DNA of 64,000 bases, taken from positions 546,152 to 610,151 of the forward strand of contig NBIV01000008.1 of assembly GCA_003194525.1 (NCBI GenBank), in the 5' to 3' direction. Shown here in pieces: positions 12,106 to 23,294 of the stretch. Positions within the stretch are counted from its first letter, which is position 1; each line of letters begins with the position of its first letter. The notes below the pieces were generated by a model. It was not told the DNA's origin. It worked only from the letters and a program-made list of their open reading frames with translations, and searched no databases. Made by a program: the position numbers and the translations under genes. The DNA is from Gracilariopsis chorda (Eukaryota > Rhodophyta > Florideophyceae > Gracilariales > Gracilariaceae).

Positions 12106-12362
12106 TGTGCGCTTCACGGTAGAGAACAGCGGGGTTGTGGGAATGCTCGAGCCTTCTTAGTCTGATGCCTCGTTTCTTCACTTAATTGGCTTGTGCTTCT
12201 ATGTTAAGTACGAGTGGAATGATTCTCTATTCGGAAACAGTATCTACGTGGGTGCCTTCGTTGGTTTGCGTGACCAACGATGGGTGGTATGATGAACTCA
12301 AAATTCATCAGAATACCTACGCTGCGTAGCTTCTTATTGTGGGTTGCTTGCTACGAACTACA
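12106..12362 (-). repeat. 5' LTR of gypsy element D
   Basis: 257 bp, aligned to 9582-9838. I see no convincing tRNA primer-binding site next to it: the adjacent minus-strand sequence starts GTGATCACTGCC and lacks TGG. This fits loss of the normal leader together with gag in the internal deletion. Confidence 0.85.
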
Positions 12363-12672
12363 CTGGGATAACTGCGCAAATATCTAGCACAAACGGTGTA
12401 TCGGTTTGCTACAGCCTCATCATATTTGCCAAACCCTGGTTAAATACTTAATCCCATCATGCTGGTCGGCTGTAACATTTCCATGTCGAAATGTTACAAA
12501 ACGCTTTTACTCTTTCTAGTACAAATGTATTCATGGAACCACCACACAGTTTCTAGTAAGTTCGGAGTCCTCTGATATTGCATAATTAGGAATTATTGCA
12601 AACAGAAATGGTAAGTAGATTTGTCATTATTTGTTAAGATATTAGAGCACACCTGCAAGAAAAGATTGAACT

Positions 12673-13389
12673 ATGTCAATAGAAGGCATGCTAAAGGTCT
12701 TTGAGAGCTTCAAGAGATGGAAGGGTGCCAAAATTATAGGGTTTGCTCTAAATCTAGTCGCGTTGGTCAATTGGAATAGGAACTCAGGTGGGTTACGATA
12801 CGCTATATCTTCCCCAAGCGATATTAGTTGGGAAACCATGAACCTGCATTACGCGTATGCTTCTCTCCAGCAGCCCAAGCCATCCCTTGAGGAAGAGCTG
12901 CAAGGTATAATTGGGCGCTTGTTTCGTGAGTATGGGAACTGTGTTCACATCACCTAGTGTCCTCTGTTCAATGACATATTATCAGACATACCATACAACC
13001 AAAGACCTATAGATATTCCATCAGCAAAGCTCAAAGTGAATAACTCTACGGTACGAAGCAGAGCTATAACCAAGGCATGGATGCTATTAATTCTATTTAT
13101 TCACCCATTTACAGATAGTGGTGACGGTCTTGCTTCACATAGAATTGAATCTATGGTGGTGCACAAATCATTTGCGTTCATAACTAAAATTCCAATTCTG
13201 CAAAATATGTCGTCTCCTTGGAAAGTGTTCTTGCCTTCTGGATATTCGGAAGGTTTCGAAGCCAGAGGCATGGCGACAGGTGCTTCGGAGAGTTGGATGG
13301 CTCCTCGTTTGGTTCACAACCGTGCAAGCAAAGATTATTACGAAAGTCATCCGAGTCCTTTCCGCTGTACAGGGTACACTCGTCGATAG
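12673..13389 (+). pseudogene. Unidentified reading frame with one stop
   Basis: One frame stays open for 239 codons apart from a single TAG at about 12955. The first part starts MSIEGMLKVFESFKRWKGAK and the second contains STVRSRAITKAWMLLILFIH. Composition is protein-like, but I recognise no domain. The sequence around it is unrelated to the neighbouring elements. It could be a decayed host gene, part of a transposon, or chance. Confidence 0.25.
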
Positions 13390-14559
13390 AGGGCTCTGAT
13401 GCGATCGAAAATCACGGGGCGTAACTCATGGCGATTGCATCTCAACTTTTCATTAGAGCGGGAAGGCAATAGACGTTACCCGTGTTCACGAACGGTAGGG
13501 TACGAAAGGGAAAGAAATGGGTGCTACAGGCCGTACAAATACGACACCTACTCTAACGTAAATCGGAAAACGAGCGACGAAAGCAAGCCGAGTCTTCGGC
13601 ACTGAGAGGTTGAAAACATGTAAAACGAGGCAGCAAAGAAACTGTACAACAGACAACAAAAATATAGAAACGGTAAATAGCACCGCTAGTGCGAACTCAC
13701 TCTCTCAAGAGTTGGGAAGGATACTGAAGCCAGGGGCAACACAGATGTTCACATAACTTGGGTCACAGTTGCGTGTTGGCAACTTGAGTAAAGCCGAAAC
13801 TGCTTTCCTTTACTTCTCAATGACCGCCGTGAGGCCTTAATTTCAGTCAGTTCAATTCTGGGCACTAGTCTAGGAAACTGATTAAAAATTATACAAATAT
13901 TTCGGTGTTGAGCACTATACTCAGGCGGAAGATTCTGTCAAGGTGTTTGGGCCTTGCTCTTTACCGAGGTAGGCACAGCGCCAGGGCACCCCGTACCACT
14001 CAGTGTACAGGTGAAAAATTGAGGTGGGTGTCCAGCTATACCGATGGAGGTATTACAGAAAACGGGTTAACCCGCTCGGTGCAGAAATTCTACAAAGATT
14101 TTGCCCACCTAAGCTCTTGCGATAAGGTGCAAAACAAGCAGATTTTATTCGTTGTATTTTTATTCCACCCCCGGTCATTGGGCATGTATGTTTGTTCTTC
14201 AAACAACAAACTGACCCCTGTTTCCTTCCAAAGCTCAACTGCCTTGCGACAAACCCAGAAGCGCGTCGGTAGCAACTGCCACCGACTCGTTTTCCTTCTC
14301 TTTACCCTCTGACAGCACCCTGTCTAATTAACATACAGCCATTATCCGCAAACTATCCTCTGTATCTAACGCCTCCTCCAAAGCCATACAATTACATTTC
14401 TATCCGGCAGGTCCAACATTCGACCCAGTCTTACTACCATTGTGCTTGAGCTTGTTCCCTAAAGTCTTTCGATTTTGCACATTTTTTAGTGAAGCATGAT
14501 TCCTCAACACTGCCACCAGAGCTTCGCCGGCATTGGCAGTTGAGTTTTTCACCCAACGC
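13390..14559. other. No recognisable gene
   Basis: The longest frame is 135 codons on the plus strand (13905-14312), with no recognisable motif. I find no repeat shared with the rest of the window here. Confidence 0.3.
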
Positions 14560-14567
14560 ACAGGCTC

Positions 14568-16081
14568 TTAAGGTGGCGCCACTTCCCAAAGAATGTGATG
14601 AGATGATCGATTTTCCTGCAGCGTTTGCTCTATTTCGCAAACACCCTGCGTTTGGGATTCTTCCCGCTGGACAATACCCTTAATTCTTGAGTACAAGAGG
14701 CAGTCACTTGTCCGAGCTGTCATTCTTAAGATCTTCTCATGGATCTCTGAATTATCACCCGAAACTCTTTGTTTCGTACCAAATCTCCGGCACAAATTAT
14801 TGAAGAACTGGAACTCCATAGGCCACATGACGGTATTAATGAAGCTCTGTCTGGCCACCTAGCTATTCAGATACCAATATCCCGCGACTCCAGACTTGAT
14901 TTTTAAAGCACTTTTAGCATTTCAATATAGCTCTGTTCACAAAAGACTCTCTTTAACCTCTCTGGTTATCTCCTTTAATCTCTTATTAATTGTATAATCA
15001 CAGGGTGTAAGGCAATGAGAGGTGTTCGCGGGAAGCTGCAAAACAATAATGTTGACTTCTTTGCAATACGTGATCCATTCATCTTCTTTGCGTGAACTGT
15101 GACCGTAAACAAGCAGCAAGATTACCTTTTCGAGTGGAACGGTTCTTCGGGCAAACTCGTTGGAATGTTGAACAAGGTTTAGCATCAGGTGTACGGTCAT
15201 GGATCCCTTCTTGGAGATGAAAATTTTCGTTTCAGTCTTAATCTAGTCTTCGTCTTTCATCCATTGAAGTGACAAAGGAAGTTTGCGTACATGTGAAGGA
15301 TCGAGTGGCTTCGTTCAGGTCAGCATAACCCTTTTATCTGCTGCTACAAAAAAGGGTGGCGCTATCATACCAGATGCAGATCTAGCTATTACCGCCGTAG
15401 CATGAGTGCCGTTGTCTTTGATGGTATGATGCCTTCCTCCCATTTTCTTATTTGCGCTTGTGAATACCTTAACGCGTTTTCTGTATGTCAGATTTATCGC
15501 AGTTTCATCTACATTCCAATTCGGTTGGGGTCTTTGAACAAGTCTGGATGTTATATTTTCAAGTCCTTCGGGTGATTAACTAACGTCTCGAAGTGATTGA
15601 TATATTCCCCGAGTAAATACTTATGGTTGTGGTTTTCAGATTTCCGTAAAGTTATTTTACGATTGTTAGCTCGGAAAGAGCAACCTTTATCGTCACATGG
15701 AAGGTTTATCTTGTAATTTGTGCGTCCATCGATGGCTATCTCGCCCATGTAATGCTTTATGTGATTACTATCTAACGCAAATTTTCGTTCTGCAGCATAT
15801 TAGACCCGTTTCATCAACAGTTTCTGTTCTTCTGTGTTCAAAACAGAATGCCAGACGGCATGATGTGAAACAGAGTTCAGAAGCTTTTCAAGCCAAGCGC
15901 TGTTGTGGGTTTCCTAAGCCTTGCGAGCATGGTAAACAATTGCAGCCGATACGCGACATGTGGTAACCACATGAGCAACGTTGTTCTTTTGCTTCAAACG
16001 TTCCAAGGCGTGTTGGCGAGCGGTCTGTTATTCCTCTGTTTTGGCCCTACGTCTTTTATGTTGTGCTGCTTGTTGCCGCAT
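14568..16081 (-). pseudogene. Pogo/Tigger-like transposase, copy 1
   Basis: A likely start at 16081 gives MRQQAAQHKRRRAKTEE, similar to the start of the copy at 58835 (MSQQTAKEKARHNKRK). Downstream on the minus strand come NTEEQKLLMKRV (end of the helix-turn-helix region), then NWNVDETAI near 15520, which contains the first catalytic Asp of DDE_1 transposases. Next is a stretch with HATAVIARSASG and PFFVAADKR. The block LLLVYGHSSRKEDEW with LQLPANTSHCLTPCDY follows at 15200-14937; it corresponds to the second catalytic block (DGHSSH in relatives), here with Tyr in place of the Asp. The third acidic position appears retained as PCD. Several stops and frameshifts make this a dead copy. Jerky/Tigger family membership is clear from the motif order. 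Confidence 0.8.
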
Positions 16082-17921
16082 AGACTTGGGAGTGGTGTAG
16101 AAGGCTCAAGTTATACATGGAGTTGTTACGAGGATTGCTGGGACTGGTGAAGCAGCATCAACATCTTCTTTACTATAACTATAAAAGGGAATGAGAACTT
16201 GAGAACGTGTGGCTCCAGAGTTTTGTATAATTACCCCATTTGTAGACTTACCCCGTCGAGAGGGCTACCAGCAGGTTAACGTAGTGCACAGTTCAGTGTA
16301 AGCGGTGTTTCAGTGCACCGAAAATCCAAAAGGAGAAAAGGAAGAAGAGGGAATGAACCAAGAGAAAATGTACAACCCGGTGGGTCGTGCTGAAAGCCGA
16401 AATAGACTCTGCGGTGTGGGTGTTGCTTACTGATCCAGCACGGCATCACTCAATACCGATTGGAACAAGTAACTTTTCCCACAATTAAAAGTAACCAATA
16501 ACGTAAAAACAGTGAATAATGGGCGACTCCACTGGTTAAGACAAATCAGCGGTTATATTTGATACTGTGTGGGTGAGTATAAGCAGAGGGAACGAGGTGA
16601 AACACAAAGAGGCAGATGGGCACTTCAAGCAAGTGATAATCTCAGAGCCAACTCACAGGCTAACTTTGTTTCAGGATAAAAGAGCAGGCGCGTCCTCCCT
16701 TAAGTACTATGGGATCATAATAAAACTGAGAATACCACTACAGTATTGTGCGATACGTTTAGTCCACATGTTTGTGTCACTAAGTGGCATGGCCAACCAC
16801 GGCGCGACACGACAAGTGTGAATCATGCCTGCTATGAATAAAACCCGTACGCTTATCATGCTTCTATCTATTCCAGATATCATATAAGTTACGCACGAAG
16901 GTCCGAAAAACACCAAATAAAATTCATTTCCATTTCCAACCAAAATTCCCAAGCGTCCACTCATATCTCAGTTGAAACGATGCAACGTCGGTAATCCATC
17001 ATTTATGATACACCTCCACTTATAGTTTTGTGCATACGGACTGCCCTACCATCCAGCACACACGCTTGGCCAAGCCCTACACGGGTGTGTGAATTTCCGG
17101 TTCAGGGGATCATACGCTTAAGCGGTCGTTCAGCTTATATATATTCCACTACTTCTACACTCTCAACAAGGCCAACGATCATGCATCCGTGATTTCCCAT
17201 TCAGGTAACAACCTGTATCTGGACTATCTCTTACGTCGCATCAAGAGCCTCTAACTCATGCATCTGAGACACATCCTCTCCTTCAGTACCACCTCTCTAC
17301 GAGTCATGTCCTTCCGTCACGCGTGAGGGTCCCTTGGGCATGACTTATTGTTTCCATGAAGCAATCAAAGGAGCATAAGCATCCACAAAGTCTTGCCCGA
17401 TATCCTATATTGAACGCTTTGAATTCCATCAGCTAACATCCGTCACAAATACAATTCTTGCAAAACGAGTTTGTATGAACCAATGACGAACCAACAATTC
17501 TACTCGTCAAGGGAACATTTGCATTCAGAGCAAAAACCAAACTCTCGCTGGAGTACAAGAGACAGCTGAGCATTTCTGTCTCCGCGTTGTATTTGTGTAA
17601 CTATGTGAGAAAGCAGAGGGGGTTTATAGACAGTAGTTACATAGACGCAAATTTACAGCTACACCCGAAAAGCGACCAAGATGTGGCTATCAAGAAGTAT
17701 AACACTTTTACTAAAGAACCTACTGGAAATCCACAATATGGTACTGATATACAAATGATATATCATGAGAACCTATGTATGGGAAAAGTAATATAGAGAT
17801 AGGATATGGTAACGATATTGTATTAGGTAACTTTGTTTATTATTGGACAAGTACTAGATCTGTATAAGTAATATAGTTGGTAATGGATCCAGATGATTGC
17901 ACAATCTTTTCATAGACATCC

Positions 17922-18118
17922 CACATATTTTGAAACTTCCGGTACAGCCACTGTTGCAACTTACCTCACAAATATATCAAATACATATCCTCATCTTATG
18001 TGATAGTAACAGAAGTATAGTGCCTGATTCAGCAATATACCGAACGAAATTCAAATGTGCATCTAAAATTTATTAGTTGTGCGTTAGACGTATCTGATTC
18101 ATATCAAATTTAGGGCCG
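17922..18118 (+). repeat. Degenerate dispersed repeat, copy 1
   Basis: It aligns with 21161-21370 in the same orientation. Shared order of landmarks: a TTTTGAAACTTCC-like word, an ACTGTTG word, TATCAAATACATATC, TATAGTG, then TTGTGCGTTAGACGTATC opposite CTGCGTTAAAAGTATC. Identity is low, perhaps 65-70 percent by eye. There is no coding potential. Confidence 0.5.
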
Positions 18119-21100
18119 TTCTATGACTTTATTTACGCGGAAACAGTGACTGCGAAGTCTGAAAACGTCCAATAAAACGACAGCCCGTTGCAAAACATGC
18201 TTGCCAAATTTTGCTTCCGTCTGCAGCCAACAAGTTTCTGCAGTCATGTGAACAACAACTTAACTCATCTGCATACCCTTGCTTGTTTAGTGACCTCCTT
18301 CCAATCAAATTTTACAAGAAGATGGACACAAGAGCAGTTTACTCGCCGTCGGCTCGAATACGTCACAAAAACACGAGCAGCATAACTCTTCTTCCAACTT
18401 GGAGAGATTATCGACTAGCCAACATGATGCAACCCAATCAGGGACAATTCAAGCGCCCAAAAAAGACAAGAGAGCTAAATGTTTCATCAAAGCCGCTTCA
18501 TTCCATAATCAGACATGCATCAAGAAATAACTCAGGTGCAACATGCATACTCTCTTACGTTTGCGTTACAGGTTTGAACAGGTGCAAAAAACCACATGGC
18601 AGTCACAGACACTAGAATAAGCTTGTTGTAGGATCAGGAAGCTCCAAAATCGCACTGCAGATGTGTCTAACCACCCCGTTATTCTCAGAGTCACGCTGTA
18701 GTCTCTATAGGAACTAGACCAAAGGTATCGGAGAAATGAAATCTCCCAGAAGACTTGTGCCATACTGTTCGTAAAGACACTATCTAGTGATTTTGCAACT
18801 CGTCACGGACGTAAAAGTGATTTCGGAGTTCCAAGCTTCAGTTATGGGCCACGTGAAAGGAATTAGTTCAAACATTACAATTATGCCATCAAAACGTTTG
18901 AAAAGTACAGATAATCATCTCTGGCTCAAAGTTGTATTCAACTAGGCAAAGGAATTAATATCAGGGGCATCATGTGGCACTGTCGAGCTAAAGACCTTGC
19001 AGTATCTCTCGGAGTGGAAGTTTAAATTTATTTGGAAGTTTCCATGAAAGACCTGCTTACCATATCGGTTGGAACAGAACGTTTGCAACTTAGATGAAGG
19101 GAGAATAACTCATACATTAAACCTAAACTAGTAAACCAAATCGTTCATATCATTTTCAAAGAGAGTAGAACAGATTGCTCCTCTCCAGTTGACCAATTAC
19201 GCAGAAACAGGACCTTTTTTAAGCAAAACTGTAGAAAAATGGCCAAATACATGAACCTTTTTGCTGGTTTATGTTTCTTATACTTAAATCTCACAAATAG
19301 CGAGTACAACTCGGTAAAGTTAAAAAAACTTGCGATTGAGTTCATTTGGAACGCAAAGCGTACGTGCAAAACATTCAACAATATCATGGGCAATCTATAA
19401 TGTACATGAAAAACAAAAATTATAAAATTTAAAATGATTCAGATACAATTCAACCGAGCATAGACAGCTTTTAATATGATTGAGGGTATAGCCAGAGAGA
19501 AAACGAAAGGAGATGATCGAAACCAAGCTTTGTATTGCGCCGAAACGTTGGAAGCTACTTTTGAGAAGGTCAAGGTAGAACAGAATGACGGCAACACACC
19601 ACCTTGGATAAGACGGAAGACGTTATGACAGTAATGAGTGAAGCAGATCTATAGAAAATGACTTCGTGCATCATTTGACAGTTATATTGGCATTCGATAT
19701 TATTTCACAGAAAAACTGTAGACACGAAAGACATCACTCCTCCGCATGTGAAAAGGATGGTTGTACACCCAAGAAGGCGTCCCACAACAAACAGAAAAGA
19801 AAGATTGCCACTGACGCTCTCGAACAAAAACTAACTGATGAATCGACATCAAAGCACGGCAGAAAGATGTTCTATGAGAAGGTGCAAACATTACCCGCGA
19901 AGGAATAACTTTGTTAATGGAATATAAATCGTGCACACAATCCCCAAAATCCGTATTACACGAAGGAAATCCGATTTCATCTGAAAGCATTATCTCTTCG
20001 ATCAGGTTATATAAGCCTGTAAACATCTAAATTGAACTCTACAAGCCAAGGAGGGTATACAAAAGAAGATAGGGAACCAAAGTTGTCCACGCAGACAACT
20101 GATATGCTCCTGGATGCACGCAACGCAAGATATTACGAATCAGCTGACAGAACGACTAGAAATCCAAGATATCGTTTTGATATAGACCAGATGTCATGGG
20201 AAGACATAGGTATGATGCATGACTGATACATAAGGGACCCTTGATTTACGTGTAAATGGTATTGCTGATGAAATGTTTGATACACTCAAGATATCACCGT
20301 AGTATAATTGTGATACGCAATGGTATAGTTTTCATGAGAGTTTGATATACGCCCAATATACTTGAAAATTTCCTATATCTGAAAATTGTTCAAACCATAT
20401 CAAAAACATAGAAAATATATATCGGGTTGTTGCGCTAAACTCGCGCATATATGCTGACTGAATGAACAATACATCAATATTTTCTCTGAGTTGGATGGTA
20501 AATATATCCATTCTGCTACATTTCTATCTATATCAGTACCAAGTTGTATTGCGCATTTTCACTCGGACTCTTAACCCTGGATTTAATGAATTACGACCCA
20601 TCACGCGCTATAGTGCTGGAAATCAAAAATAGCAGTGTCATGAACTACCAAAATCACGCAGCTACTCTCAGAATCAGAACACCCATAAATACGGGATAAA
20701 GAAAATTCGAGACATATCGCACTGGAGAAACAAAGACGAACTGGAGGTCAAGACTGGCTCTTCTACACTTCGTGAGCGTCCTCATGAACACATTCTCCAC
20801 GACAAAACGCCCAGTACGCTACTTTGTTGACTTCACCTACTAAAACATGCCCCACCAGACAAGATCGTCGATTTATGTCAGAGAGGCGCAAGAACCTCAA
20901 AAGAACTAACCGATTAAATCTTAAGCATATCAGCAAAGAGCATCGTTTGGACACACCCATTGGAAGTTCTGGATACTAAAGTGATATAGAAATGATGTCT
21001 TCTGAGGACGTATGTATGCTAAAGGGAGTATACAGGTTTGACATCCCAAGAATATGGTCAAGGGAAAGTCTGGAAATTATCGGATATGCATTAGATGTGT

Positions 21101-21160
21101 GTATGGTATATCAGGGATAGTTGATTAAGAGGATGACGCAAGCTTTTGATACAATTTGGG

Positions 21161-21370
21161 TATATTATGAAATTTCCACTATCAGAAACTGTTGAAACCT
21201 ACTTCAGAAGTTTATCAGATACATATCTACATCTTGCGTGAGAATCGTAGAGATATAGTGTCCGACTCAAAAATATGCCAAAAATATATCTGGTGTACCC
21301 CTAAAGCTTATCTGTTCTGCGTTAAAAGTATCAGGTTCATATCTAATTCATATATCAGATATGTACTGGG
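21161..21370 (+). repeat. Degenerate dispersed repeat, copy 2
   Basis: It matches 17922-18118 in direct orientation. Its left part (TATCAGAAACTGTTG, then TATCAGATACATATC) matches 21605-21700 in inverted orientation. The inverted pair, about 340 bp apart, could be the ends of a small non-autonomous DNA element or two independent insertions. Confidence 0.5.
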
Positions 21371-21604
21371 AGAATGGCATTCAGGAGAATACTTATTTTC
21401 AAACCATTCGATGGAAATGAAAATCAACCAAGCCACATCTATACTCGTTGAGAGTTCAACGAATTTCAAGGCCAGGGTGTGACTCCATACTGTTAAGGTT
21501 CGGACACACCACCTAACCAGTGGCAATTTGACGTATACGTTTGTATGAACCTATAAATTGTAGATGTGCATGATATATCTTTTCGGTATACTCCTAAATC
21601 ATAC

Positions 21605-21700
21605 ATGACATTTTGCGACTCTTACCAAAGATCTGAATACATATTTGATATCTTTGTAAAGTAAGTGGAACAGTTTCTGATATCGAATATTTCATAACGT
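21605..21700 (-). repeat. Inverted partner of the degenerate repeat
   Basis: Read on the minus strand, this gives TTATGAAATATTCGATATCAG, then AACTGTT and further similarity to the left part of 21161-21370. The core word ATCAGAAACTGTT is exact in both arms. No flanking duplication could be identified. Confidence 0.45.
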
Positions 21701-22062
21701 ATCGAAACTACATCAGAAGCTTCTTTTACTACCTTGATTCGTCACGAATTATATACCGTGTACATATCTTGTAGGTGTCTGATAATACCTAAAATTTTGC
21801 TCAAACCATATCTTTACCGTACCAAATCTCTATACACCATCTAGCATAATTATGTACTCATGGGATGTAATTTCTATATCACTACCATAACCTGGATTTT
21901 CACTGGGCTAACAAAATCCGCCTTGGCGCTTTCAGTCCCTTCTGTAGACTATCATTAGCTCGTCTTAGACCAGTCCTGGTCAAGACATGGTCACTTCACC
22001 CAGTTTTACGCTATGTTCTATCCATTTCTTTTCAGATATGTTTGGAGTTTTATCTCTCTGCA

Positions 22063-22727
22063 TGTTAGGAACAGAAATGCAATGGTTGAGAATGGTTGGA
22101 AGTTGATGGTGATGATCCACGTTGAAGTTCGGGCCATCCATAAGGATTCTAGCCAAGTTCTATCATTGCCACTAGTCAATGAGAAATCATACGGGTTTAA
22201 TGACATTATGCTTGGTCTTGTCCTTGGCCTCCATACGTGGGTAGTTTACCGGTTTAAATGCCAGATGTAGCCATTTGATGACTTGGCAAATTCTCCAGCT
22301 CATGAATTGTTCTACTACTCGGCATGGATCAGCAACAGGCAAGGTCTGATGATCTGGCCTAACCTCAACGTGCTCATGATGACTTGGCACGGATCTCCGG
22401 GGGTCCTTCTATGACTTTCTGATCATCGCTGTACCATGAGAAGATGTTTTCCAACGCTCTAAGTAGTAGGCAACGTGTGCTGTTTAGAAGTCAATTTTGT
22501 CCATGAGGTCGGTTGGGGCTTTTCTCACATAAGCATGTTGTCGTGTCATATTGAAAGTATGTCACAAAAGATGTCAACATTGCTTTGAGGCCAGGTAGAC
22601 ATATCAAATAGGTAACCTATCTCTTGTGGAGGTCGAGTAGAATAAAAATAGGAACAATAGACACGTTAGAACTGATGCTGGAGCGAACTTTACTCAAACA
22701 AAGATAAAGTAGTAACTAAATCTAGCA
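22063..22727 (-). repeat. 3' LTR of chromovirus C
   Basis: 665 bp, starting TGTTAGGAACAGA and ending TCTAGCA on the plus strand, so TG...CA. It matches 55854-56233 and 5024-5684. It is the 3' LTR because pol lies to its right on the minus strand. Confidence 0.85.
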
Positions 22728-22740
22728 TCACCCTCCCCGA
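22728..22740 (-). other. Polypurine tract of chromovirus C
   Basis: On the minus strand the sequence next to the 3' LTR is TCGGGGAGGGTGA, the purine-rich primer for plus-strand DNA synthesis expected at this position. It supports the LTR boundary at 22727. Confidence 0.7.
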
Positions 22741-23294
22741 ACAGTACAACCCACGCTCCTCGTAAGTAGTCATAATAAAGATATTCTTGGAGTAGCACAA
22801 ACCCAGATCTCGAAGGAACTGGGAACAGGTCTCTTTGAGAGTTAGGTTCTGGGGTGAGTGGGACTTGACTTTCATCCTCCGAGTGGTTTAAGATTTCACC
22901 AATGTCCTCCGTAAAGTTTCGTTCACCAGTCAGGTGTCCGTAACGTGCGACCATGTAATGGAGAAGATTTATTTCAAATGTATCGTCAAAAATCGTCAGA
23001 ATTCCGCCATCGTAGTTGAAGGAAAGTCGGTGCTGGAGTATGTTGTTTTCGTCGGTTTAGAAAGGTCCAGGATGCTGGGCGAATGAACAGGATGTATGAA
23101 AGGCTGCCAGCAAGGGCGAAGTCTAAATGCTTCGATGCTACTTATCTCACCCATCCAGTTATATTGCGACCATCCAATGAGGTTGATATTGTTGTAGAAT
23201 TCCCTTGTGCCTTGAAAATCAGAGTTCTGATTAATACTGGTTGGTTAATACTAAATGCTTAATTTCTTCTCGGTAGGGTTCCGTTCCTCTTCTT
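22741..23294 (-). other. Chromovirus C 3' region, no conserved domain seen
   Basis: A minus-strand frame of 86 codons at 22954-22694 (with FTEDIGEILNHSEDESQVPL) overlaps the polypurine tract and the LTR edge. It may be the C-terminal tail of pol or a small extra product. The rest has no recognisable feature. Confidence 0.3.

Larger units (their letters stand above)
9582..12362 (-). mobile_element. Gypsy element D, internally deleted, with target duplication
   Basis: Two 257-bp direct repeats starting TGTGCGCTTCACGG and ending CTACA (9582-9838 and 12106-12362) flank pol sequence on the minus strand. The bases CTGGG stand immediately before the left repeat (9577-9581) and immediately after the right one (12363-12367), a perfect 5-bp target duplication typical of LTR elements. 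The whole unit is only 2,781 bp. It starts, next to the 5' LTR, inside the RT/RNase H region, so gag, protease and most of RT are absent. The two LTRs are roughly 80 percent identical by eye. Because both ends and the duplication are retained, the deletion happened either before insertion (a defective copy mobilised in trans) or internally afterwards. Confidence 0.85.
16082..22062. other. AT-rich region without recognisable genes
   Basis: About 6 kb with only short open frames (none over 135 codons) and no protein motif I recognise. From about 17600 the sequence is AT-rich and dominated by degenerate words such as ATATC, GATATAT and CATATC. Several segments resemble each other at low identity and are listed separately. 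It looks like an old, heavily mutated bed of non-coding repeats. Confidence 0.4.

Noticed and set aside
18188-20226. Open frames of 64-134 codons in the AT-rich region
   Set aside because: No motif, no consistent composition and overlapping frames on both strands; treated as chance.
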